Origin: Kocuria marina
GTDB taxonomy: Bacteria; Actinomycetota; Actinomycetes; Actinomycetales; Micrococcaceae
DNA: 64,000 bases
Assembly (NCBI GenBank): GCA_014652975.1
Contig: BMZV01000001.1
Span: 558,001-622,000, forward strand
Direction: 5' to 3'
Position numbers and translations under genes: made by a program. Under the pieces are notes generated by a model, which had not been told where the DNA came from, ran no database searches, and saw only the letters and a list, made by a program, of their open reading frames with translations. Positions 58,256-64,000 of this stretch are shown piece after piece (position 1 is the first letter of the stretch; the number at the start of each line of letters is the position of its first letter).

Positions 58256-59254
58256 TCAATGTGTCAGAAGTTCGCTGGGCGCCCCGGATCGACGAGCCGT
58301 ATGGGCGCTGGATGACAGACGTGAGCTCACGGTGATCGTCTCACCCGTCATGGGATGGGTGAAGGTCAGGGAGCGGGCGATCAACTGCATGGGGTTGTCC
58401 GGATCCTCCACGTCGAAATCGTCCAGCGGTACCGGGTACAACTTGTCCCCGCGTAATGGGAGGCCCAACGAGTTCATGTGCACCCGGATCTGATGGGTGC
58501 GCCCGGTCAGCGGAGCGATCTCGTAGCAACCCCACTGCCCCGCGTCATCGGTGAAGCGTTCGAGCAGGCGGATGTCCGTGACGGCGTTGACGTCTCCCGG
58601 TTCCTCGAAGGCCTGCACGACTCCCTGGATCTTGCGGATCCGGGACTCCACGCGCACCGGCTCCTTCCCCACCCGATCATTGACGCGGGCCACGGCCCAA
58701 TAGGTCTTGGTCACCGTGCGCTCCTGGAACATGCGGTGGAACACCCCGCGGTCCGCCGCGTGCTTGCTCAGCAGCAGCACCCCGCCCGTGGAGCGGTCCA
58801 GCCGGTGCACAGCGGAGATCTCGTCGTTGTGGAACTGGCACCGCGCAGCCACCACCACGGAGCGGCGGACGTTCTCGCCCTTCGGGGTGCTGCACAGCCC
58901 GTGCGGTTTGTCCACCGCCAGGATCCATTCGTCCTCGTACAGCACGTCGAGGGTGATGGGCACGGCGTCGTCGTCCGGGACCGGGCGGTGGAACCATACC
59001 GAGGCCCCCGCTTCGTAAGGGGTGGCCGGGGTGACGACGGCGCCGTCGTCCCCGCGGACACGACCAGCGGCGACCTCGTGGGCGAACCACGCGGCGTCGT
59101 CCGGGAAACGCTGCTGGACGTAGTCCGCGGCCGTGGTCGGGAGACCGTCCAGAGCCCGCAAGACCGGGTCCGGGGAACCCGGGCCGGGCATCCGGACCCG
59201 CGCGGGCCCCACGCCGCGCACCGTGGGTAGCGGAGGGTTCACGCGTCGTCTCAC
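58256..59254 (-). CDS. RluA-family pseudouridine synthase
   Basis: A 332-residue pseudouridine synthase acting on rRNA or tRNA. The catalytic block is ISAVHRLDRSTGGVLLLSK (Asp of the HRLDxxTSG motif), with ILAVDKPHGLCSTPKGEN, LTGRTHQIRVHMNSLGLPL and GDKLYPVPL as the other family motifs. There is no N-terminal S4 domain; the first 85 residues are degenerate. A hydrophilic N-terminal MRRRVNPPLP stretch may be part of the protein, but GTG or ATG starts further down (about 59190) are alternatives. Confidence 0.88.
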   Translation of the reverse strand: MRRRVNPPLPTVRGVGPARVRMPGPGSPDPVLRALDGLPTTAADYVQQRFPDDAAWFAHEVAAGRVRGDDGAVVTPATPYEAGASVWFHRPVPDDDAVPITLDVLYEDEWILAVDKPHGLCSTPKGENVRRSVVVAARCQFHNDEISAVHRLDRSTGGVLLLSKHAADRGVFHRMFQERTVTKTYWAVARVNDRVGKEPVRVESRIRKIQGVVQAFEEPGDVNAVTDIRLLERFTDDAGQWGCYEIAPLTGRTHQIRVHMNSLGLPLRGDKLYPVPLDDFDVEDPDNPMQLIARSLTFTHPMTGETITVSSRLSSSAHTARRSGAPSELLTH

Positions 59255-59316
59255 TGCGTGCCCGATCCGGCGGTTACCATGGCCTGGAACCTAACACATG
59301 ACCGTGAGGCGGCCTC

Positions 59317-59859
59317 GTGAGCGAGCACACCAGCCCGGAGCGCGTGGTGCTCCTGGACGATCAACACCAACCCACCGGAACGGCCCTGAAATCCACGGTT
59401 CACACCGAGGACACCCCCCTGCACCTGGCGTTCTCGTGCCACGTGCTCAACTCCCGCGGCCAGGTCCTGGTGACCCGCCGCGCGCTCGGCAAGCGCACGT
59501 GGCCCGGCGTATGGTCCAACAGTTTCTGCGGTCACCCGGGACCGGACGAGTCCTTCGAGGACGCCGTCGCCCGCCGTGCCCAGCAGGAACTCGGCCTGGA
59601 GATCCGCAACCTCACCGTGGTGCTGCCCGAGTTCCGATACCGGGCCACGGACGCCTCCGGGATCGTTGAGAATGAGTTCTGCCCGGTGTTCATTGCCGTC
59701 GCCGACGACGATCCCCGTCCCGCCGAGTCCGAGGTCGCCGAGTACTCGTGGGCCGCCCCCCACGACCTCGTGGCCGCGGTGGAGAGCGCCCCGTTCGCGT
59801 TCAGCCCGTGGCTCGCGGACCAGATCCGCGAACCCGTGCTACGGGAGGCGCTGGGCTGA
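59317..59859 (+). CDS. idi: Isopentenyl-diphosphate delta-isomerase, type 1
   Basis: A 180-residue Nudix-fold enzyme interconverting IPP and DMAPP for carotenoid, quinone and lipid-carrier synthesis. Landmarks: HLAFSCHVLNSRGQVLVTRR, TWPGVWSNSFCGHPGPDES (catalytic Cys), the Nudix-box glutamates in RRAQQELGLE, and the second catalytic glutamate in GIVENEFCPVF. Starts at GTG 59317. It converges with, and its last 21 bp overlap, the ApeA-like gene. Confidence 0.92.
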   Translation: MSEHTSPERVVLLDDQHQPTGTALKSTVHTEDTPLHLAFSCHVLNSRGQVLVTRRALGKRTWPGVWSNSFCGHPGPDESFEDAVARRAQQELGLEIRNLTVVLPEFRYRATDASGIVENEFCPVFIAVADDDPRPAESEVAEYSWAAPHDLVAAVESAPFAFSPWLADQIREPVLREALG

Positions 59860-60852
59860 GGGCCCAGGTTCACCATCCTGGATCGGGTCACCTTTGGCCG
59901 TTGTGTGTTGATCGTCCCTCGGGTCATTCGGGGCGTAGAAATCTGGCATCAGTGTTCTTCCCCAGCGCACCAAATTACCTCCACCCTCGGTGAGTGGGAT
60001 CGACTCCACCAGCTTCTCCGGGGAGCACCCGACATACACGAGGCAACGGGAGGCCACCAAGACGGTCAGCGAGGTAAAAAGCACAAGGTTTTTCCTGAGC
60101 TGGGTCTGCTTCTGCAGGCCATGGGCGTAGTTGTTCCGCAGGCTCTTCACTTCTCTCTTCCACAGGTCGTGTGCCCCGGCAGCCGTCCCACAGATTATCG
60201 GCACCAGTGGCTGTACATCGTCCAAGATGTCCTGGACACGCTGCTCAAGTGTGGGTTCTCCCAACTGGCTATTGAGGACACGATTTTTCAGGGTGGAGGC
60301 TATGAGATCGTCTATTTCCCCTTCATCCTTGGCCCTCGCGATGATGTCCCCGATGGCGCGACGGGCCTTTTTTTGAGCTTTTGTCAGGGCACCGGTTTTC
60401 CCAGAGTGAAGCTTGCGGTGTAGCCCCTCCAGCGACATGACCATCGTGGAGAAGTCTGCGTCCACGAACCGTTCGCCATACGTGCCATGAGCTAGAACAT
60501 TCGCTGTAAGTTCAGGAGCCCGCCCCAGTTCTGGGCGTCGTTCCAGCCAGGCAGCAATGAGCTCGACGCCAGACTCGCCCCTCCGAGCGGCCATGCCGTC
60601 ATGACGTTGATCGTCTAGGGGATCTTCAACCACCCGACCGTCGACCTCCAACGGCCGCTCGGGCCCTCCGGCGATCCTCACTCGGTACCGGTCGACCACA
60701 GCCCGGTTCATGTGCAGCAAGGAGAAGAATTCCTGCCGTTCCTCAGCTTGGTCAGAAGTGCTCTCCAGGGACGCGATCGGAGCTTGCGCCCAGGCCTCCA
60801 ATCCGCTCAGATGCATGAACAGGCAAAGTGGGGTGATCTGGGTCGATGCCAT
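59839..60852 (-). CDS. ApeA-like HEPN-domain protein, N-terminally truncated
   Basis: A 337-residue protein. The C-terminal half matches the HEPN domain of ApeA-type anti-phage abortive-infection proteins. It opens with FSTMVMSLEGLHRKLH, runs through helical VQDILDDVQPLVPIICG, and contains the R-x4-H motif SLRNNYAHGL, the RNase/toxin signature. The short N-terminal part (MHLSGLEAWAQAPIASLES) resembles the end of the family's N-terminal sensor domain. Full-length members reach 480-550 residues, so about a third is missing and a stop precedes the start. G+C is visibly lower than in its flanks. It is probably a decayed defence gene. Confidence 0.65.
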   Translation of the reverse strand: MASTQITPLCLFMHLSGLEAWAQAPIASLESTSDQAEERQEFFSLLHMNRAVVDRYRVRIAGGPERPLEVDGRVVEDPLDDQRHDGMAARRGESGVELIAAWLERRPELGRAPELTANVLAHGTYGERFVDADFSTMVMSLEGLHRKLHSGKTGALTKAQKKARRAIGDIIARAKDEGEIDDLIASTLKNRVLNSQLGEPTLEQRVQDILDDVQPLVPIICGTAAGAHDLWKREVKSLRNNYAHGLQKQTQLRKNLVLFTSLTVLVASRCLVYVGCSPEKLVESIPLTEGGGNLVRWGRTLMPDFYAPNDPRDDQHTTAKGDPIQDGEPGPSAQRLP

Positions 60853-60949
60853 ACACGAGCTCGCGCACCACGCGCCTATTCCACCCGCAAGTGATTACTC
60901 CTCGTGCATTTACTGGGGCCATACCGAGCACTCGGCCCCGACGGTCGTC

Positions 60950-61145
60950 CCTGCCTGCCGGCGATGGCCGCACGCTGCTCTCCGTGCACCCGGTGGGGCC
61001 GTCCTTCGAGAACGCCCCCTATGCCCAGACCCGGGCTTTCTACACCAGGATGGGTTTCCTTCCCCTGGAGGAGCACGAGGACCTCGAATGGCCGGGCCCC
61101 ACGCTCATCCTGGTCCGGGCCTTGCCCGCGACAGGCCAAGGCCAC
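60950..61145 (+). pseudogene. GNAT acetyltransferase remnant (C-terminal fragment)
   Basis: In one plus-strand frame: GRTLLSVHPVGPSFENAPYA, then QTRAFYTRMGFLPLEEHEDL, then EWPGPTLILVRALP. This is the closing half of a GNAT fold (xTRAFYExxGFxPLEE). No upstream motif A or start is in frame, so only about 60 residues survive. GNAT toxins often accompany RHH antitoxins, but here it is just a fragment. Confidence 0.6.
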
Positions 61146-61290
61146 ACTGAGAACCAGGACCACACCCAGGGGACATCAGCACCACCAACCAACGGGGCAG
61201 GCGGCGTTGGGAGCGAGATGTCGGGGAATCGATGGGGCCCATGAAGCGAGTGTATGGGGAGGTGTTCAGGGATCCGCGCACGCCCCGACG

Positions 61291-61314
61291 CGAATTCCTG
61301 GTGGAGTAAAAGCA
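61291..61314 (+). repeat. Dispersed palindromic repeat, copy 3 (left half only)
   Basis: CGAATTCCTGGTGGAGTAAA and the next bases AGCA match the left end of copies 1 and 2 (flank plus arm). After that the sequence diverges (a CCCCACCACGGGG palindrome), and no right arm is recognisable. Confidence 0.7.
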
Positions 61315-61434
61315 CCCCACCACGGGGAAAAGCTGCGATAACTCAGAAAAGGCAGCGGGGGCACCGGGCGAGCCGCAGCAGCACCGGGCGATAAACTCCT
61401 CACACACCCCACCCGTCCTCCCAGGAGCCCCGCG

Positions 61435-62613
61435 ATGTCCGAATCCCCCGCCCACCGCGCCGCGAAGGCCGCGCACTCCGTGGACTACCTGTTCGGTACG
61501 CGGGCGCTGCGCGTGCCGGGCACGTACCTGGGGGCTGTCGCGTTCCCGCGCCCGTGGCGGGGGCCGTGGCACTACTGGTGGCAGGCCCATTTGCTGGACG
61601 CGTTCGTGGACGCCGCGGCCCGCGAGCGCCACGCCGGCAACCAGGACACCGCTGAGCTGGCCCGCTCCCGCGCGCATCGGTTGCTGCGGGGCATCGCCGT
61701 GCACAGCGGCGGGCGGGTGACCAACAACGTGTTCTTCGACGACATGGCCTGGCTGACCCTCGCCGTGGGGCGCCTGCGTGACGAGGACCTCGCCGCCACG
61801 GGCCGCACATCGCGCGCGGTGCAGGACGACGGCGCCGCTCTGGCCACGCGCCTCGCCTCCGGTTGCGACGACACCATGGGCGGCGGTGCGTGGTGGAACA
61901 CCACGCGGGACTACAAGAACACGGCGTCCACCGCCCCGGTGGCGCTGACATTCCTACGCATGCACCGCACTGCCGAGGCTCGCGCACTGCTCACGTGGTT
62001 GTTCGACACCCTCTTCGACGCCGAGCGCGGCGTGTTCCTGGACGGCATCCGCATGGCCGCGGCGGGCTCCGGGAAGGAGATCACGTCCGTGGACCCGCAC
62101 GTCTACACCTACAACAGCGGCCCGGCCCTCGGTGCGGCCCTCGAGCTCGCGGAGGTCACCGCGGATCCCGCCGAGCACGCACTGTGGCTCGACCGGGCGG
62201 CACGGCTCGTCCACGGCGCGGCCCGGGAGTTCACGGTCCCCGGCCCCCACGGTGCACCCGTGTTGCGCGGCCAGGGCGGCGGTGACGCCGGGCTGTTCAC
62301 GGGCATCCTGGTGCGCTACCTGGGCGAAGCCGCGTCGTCGTCGTTGCTGGACGACGACGCTCGGGCCACCGCCCGCGCGCTCGTCACCGACACCGCGGAC
62401 GCCCTGTGGGACGGGCGTCGGGAATTCGATCCGAACGAGGACTTCACGGTGCCCGCCGCGGTGCGAACGGTGGGCGAGACGGTCGCGGTGTTCTCCCCCG
62501 AACCGGCGCAGCACGCGAACCAGGCGCAGCGGGCCGGCGCCCCGGTGGAACTCAGCACGCAGGTGCAGGCGTGGACCGTACTGGAAGCCGCCGCGCGTTC
62601 GGCTGATCGCTGA
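61435..62613 (+). CDS. Glycoside hydrolase family 76 (endo-alpha-1,6-mannanase-like)
   Basis: A 392-residue (alpha/alpha)6-barrel protein of the GH76 type, which cleaves alpha-1,6-mannans. The two adjacent acidic catalytic residues are in NVFFDDMAWLTLAVGRL. YTYNSGPALGAALELAE and GGGAWWNTTRDYKNT are further family blocks. No signal peptide is seen, so it is cytoplasmic or non-classically exported. An intracellular role in mannose-glycan turnover would fit with manA/manB elsewhere in the window, but that link is inferred. The start ATG 61435 follows an AGGAG. Confidence 0.85.
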   Translation: MSESPAHRAAKAAHSVDYLFGTRALRVPGTYLGAVAFPRPWRGPWHYWWQAHLLDAFVDAAARERHAGNQDTAELARSRAHRLLRGIAVHSGGRVTNNVFFDDMAWLTLAVGRLRDEDLAATGRTSRAVQDDGAALATRLASGCDDTMGGGAWWNTTRDYKNTASTAPVALTFLRMHRTAEARALLTWLFDTLFDAERGVFLDGIRMAAAGSGKEITSVDPHVYTYNSGPALGAALELAEVTADPAEHALWLDRAARLVHGAAREFTVPGPHGAPVLRGQGGGDAGLFTGILVRYLGEAASSSLLDDDARATARALVTDTADALWDGRREFDPNEDFTVPAAVRTVGETVAVFSPEPAQHANQAQRAGAPVELSTQVQAWTVLEAAARSADR

Positions 62614-62675
62614 ACTCGGCCGCTGACGCCGCAGATTCCTGGCCCGCGGGGGCGTCACGACGGTAGAAACGAACC

Positions 62676-63218
62676 ATGAGTTCAGTACGCACCCCGGACC
62701 CCAACCCTGGCTGGCTCAGCGAGGACGACCTCAATCGTGCCCGCGCGTCCCTGCCGATCGTGTACGTACAGGCCATCCCCGTGCGCCTGGACCCGCTCGG
62801 TTGTCTGTCCGAGATCGGGTTGTTGCTCACGCCCAACGACGAGGGCCGCATGGTGCGCACATTCGTCTCGGGACGCGTGATGTACCGCGAGACGGTGCGC
62901 GCGGCGCTGCTGCGTCACCTCGAGAAGGACCTGGGACCGCTCGCCATGCCGCAGATGCCGTCCACCACGGTCCCGTTCGCGGTGTCCGAGTTCTTCCCGT
63001 CCCCGTCCGAGACCGGGCTGACCGACGACCGGCAGCACGCGGTGGCGCTGAGCTACATCGTCCCCGTGCGCGGTGAGTGCGAGCCCCGTCAGGACGCCCT
63101 GCAGTTGTCGTGGATGACCCCGGACGAGGCGCTGTCCACGGATGTCCAGGACGAGTTCGAGGGCGGGCGCGAGGACCTCATCCGTCAGGCGATCGCCCAC
63201 GCGGGATGGGGCCGCTGA
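62676..63218 (+). CDS. DUF4916 Nudix-like protein
   Basis: A 180-residue protein of DUF4916, an actinobacterial Nudix-related family: PNPGWLSEDDLNRARASLPIVYVQAIPVRL, GLLLTPNDEGRMVRTFVSGRVMYRETV, LLRHLEKDLGPLAMPQMP, and QLSWMTPDEALS. The classical Nudix box (GX5EX7REUXEEXGU) is not intact; the segment RETVRAALLRHLEKDLG is its degenerate counterpart. Activity is unknown. It lies 62 bp after the GH76 gene on the same strand, possibly in one transcript. Confidence 0.85.
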   Translation: MSSVRTPDPNPGWLSEDDLNRARASLPIVYVQAIPVRLDPLGCLSEIGLLLTPNDEGRMVRTFVSGRVMYRETVRAALLRHLEKDLGPLAMPQMPSTTVPFAVSEFFPSPSETGLTDDRQHAVALSYIVPVRGECEPRQDALQLSWMTPDEALSTDVQDEFEGGREDLIRQAIAHAGWGR

Positions 63219-63244
63219 ACAGCGGATGATCTGCCCGGAGGGCG

Positions 63245-63600
63245 TCACGTGCTCCCGTTGGCCGCTTGCCGCATGAGCGGGATCGCCTGGGTGTCCGCCG
63301 CGACCATGGCCCAGTAGCTGTGGGACAGCCCGCTGAGGCTGCCCAGGATGCCGGCCACACCCGTGGCCAGGAAAAACCGACCGGCGTGGGCCCACAGCTG
63401 TCCCGTGGTCAGCCCGTGATGCTCCGGGACGGGCACCACCGGTTCCGACGCCCCCAGGTTGGACAGCAACACACCGAGCATCCCGCATCTGTGATGAGAA
63501 CCCCCGCCTGGGTCTGGTGCTTGAACCGCGCGCGGATGAGCTCGTTGCGCGCGTAGATGGAGGTGAAGGCACGGACTGTGGGACCCTGAAGAATTCTGTG
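63245..63600 (-). pseudogene. FUSC-like membrane protein remnant
   Basis: A 78-residue frame (63245-63481) reads LTTGQLWAHAGRFFLATGVAGILGSL then SGLSHSYWAMVAADTQAIPLMR. That is the start of an FUSC/aromatic-acid exporter domain (ATGxAGxLGxxxGLSHxYWAMVAA). The preceding residues (FTSIYARNELIRARFKHQTQ AGVLITD) are in a neighbouring frame up to about 63600, so the gene is frameshifted and cut short just after the first TM pair. It is on the minus strand between the DUF4916 gene and tgt. Confidence 0.5.
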
Positions 63601-63656
63601 ACCTGACTCACCGGATTGCGCTCGTTCTTTCGGCATCGGGTGGAGGGGACACCACA

Positions 63657-63693
63657 TTGTCTCTCGCTTTCGCGCAACCGGCACAATGGTGTG
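63657..63693 (+). promoter_or_regulatory. Probable leaderless promoter of tgt
   Basis: TTGTCT (63657-63662) and CACAAT (63682-63687), 19 bp apart, place transcription start at or next to GTG 63694. That would give a leaderless mRNA, common in actinobacteria. No Shine-Dalgarno is present. Confidence 0.45.
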
Positions 63694-64000
63694 GTGTCCA
63701 GCACCGAATCCCCCTCCCCGTTCACCTTCCGGCTCCACACGCGCCTGCGTGATTCTCCCGTTCCGCAGCAGCGCATCCGGGACAATGGCGGCCAGTTCCA
63801 GGCCCGCACGGGCACCATCACCACGCCGCACGGCCCGATCCGTACCCCGGCGTTCATCCCGGTGGCCACGCAGGCCGCCGTGAAGGCCGTGCTCCCGGAG
63901 TCCATGGCTGCGGAGGGCGCCCAGGCGATGCTGGCCAACGCGTACCACCTGTTCCTCGAGCCGGGCGACGACATCCTGGACGCCGCCGGCGGGCTGGGCA
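63694..64000 (+). CDS. tgt: tRNA-guanine transglycosylase, 5' part (runs off window)
   Basis: Partial, 102 codons from GTG 63694 (63691 also possible). The translation includes FTFRLHTRLRDSPVPQQRIRD, GQFQARTGTITTPHGPIRTP and AFIPVATQAAVKAVLPESMA, then AQAMLANAYHLFLEPGDDIL. This is the start of queuine tRNA-ribosyltransferase, which swaps guanine-34 for a queuine precursor in tRNA-Asp/Asn/His/Tyr. The rest of the barrel, with the catalytic Asp and zinc site, lies beyond 64000. Confidence 0.93.
   Translation, partial: MSSTESPSPFTFRLHTRLRDSPVPQQRIRDNGGQFQARTGTITTPHGPIRTPAFIPVATQAAVKAVLPESMAAEGAQAMLANAYHLFLEPGDDILDAAGGLG

Larger units (their letters stand above)
5493..59101. repeat. Dispersed 11-mer family GACGACGCCGC (20 copies)
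   Basis: Plus-strand copies begin at 5493, 9489, 17306, 21504, 25114, 28411, 30242, 40116, 44780, 51354, 53277 and 54846. Complement copies begin at 12099, 18628, 26306, 28439, 45254, 48701, 56092 and 59091. Six are intergenic and fourteen lie in coding sequence. The coding ones read as DDAA (eight), AASS (four) or GVV (two), depending on frame and strand. Span given covers the first to last copy only. Confidence 0.85.
60853..61434. other. Decayed low-G+C intergenic region
   Basis: 582 bp without an intact gene. It contains a GNAT acetyltransferase remnant (60950-61145), a partial copy of the palindromic repeat (61291-61314), and scrap sequence. The promoters of the flanking genes must also lie here. 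The composition supports transfer followed by decay. Confidence 0.6.

Noticed and set aside
60846-61244. Intact 132-residue gene
   Set aside because: Only its middle matches a GNAT C-terminus; the flanks are scrap, so recorded as a remnant.
1-64000. CRISPR array, prophage, rRNA operon or IS transposase
   Set aside because: No regular spacer-repeat structure, no transposase or phage structural motifs and no rRNA sequence were seen on reading.

Overview
The window reads as chromosome of a high-G+C Gram-positive actinobacterium, most likely Micrococcaceae and probably Kocuria or a close relative. The reasons are the roughly 70% G+C, codons ending almost always in G or C, many GTG starts and GTGA/ATGA stop-start overlaps. 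Marker genes agree: a GTP-type pckG, a DUF4916 Nudix protein beside tgt, a Rv3230c/DesA3-like reductase-desaturase pair, an Lhr helicase beside a Nei-type glycosylase, and CAP-LGFP surface proteins. This is an inference from gene content, not a database match. There is no CRISPR array, rRNA operon, prophage or complete insertion sequence.

Layout. 1-3.5 kb: a catabolic corner with a muconate-cycloisomerase-type enzyme and LysR regulator, followed by decayed genes (MFS stub, multiply frameshifted acyl-CoA ligase). 3.5-9.5 kb: an intact acyl-CoA ligase, a 4-TM membrane protein, and a LuxR-type two-component system with an extra degenerate membrane sensor. 9.5-16 kb: a hypothetical surface-like protein, a divergent Tag glycosylase, a 2-oxoacid dehydrogenase E1-alpha/E1-beta/E2 operon and an aminotransferase. 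16-24.8 kb: a WXG-like protein plus giant lipase-like hydrolase, purB, an atypical pyruvate-kinase-like protein and acylphosphatase. 25-32 kb: TetR, manA/manB (divergent), nsrR-hmp (nitric oxide defence) and pckG. 32-40 kb: tRNA-Arg, a secreted HNH nuclease lipoprotein, SixA-like phosphatase, a winged-helix regulator, upp, a MacB-type ABC exporter, tadA and tRNA-Ser. 40-46.5 kb: lipid metabolism (enoyl-CoA hydratase, acyl-CoA ligase, reductase-desaturase pair, thioesterase, ferredoxin). 46.6-57 kb: D-lactate dehydrogenase, a DUF4232 lipoprotein, Lhr helicase, a broken toxin-antitoxin pair and a Nei-like glycosylase. 57-64 kb: CAP-LGFP protein, pseudouridine synthase, idi, an ApeA-like HEPN gene in a low-G+C decayed island, a GH76 hydrolase, DUF4916 Nudix, a FUSC-like remnant and the 5' part of tgt.

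The main unexplained signal is a short word, GACGACGCCGC, found 20 times on the two strands. It lies in coding sequence (different frames, often in low-complexity linkers) and in intergenic DNA, and one inverted pair forms the manB/hmp terminator. That resembles DNA-uptake-sequence behaviour, or a Chi/architecture-imparting word. A second family is a roughly 45-nt palindromic repeat in the same orientation on both sides of the reductase-desaturase pair, with a partial third copy at 61.3 kb. A 25-bp perfect inverted repeat follows purB. Decay is frequent: acyl-CoA ligase, MFS, Doc, GNAT and FUSC remnants, plus a single-base slip in a run of eight C in the flavin reductase.
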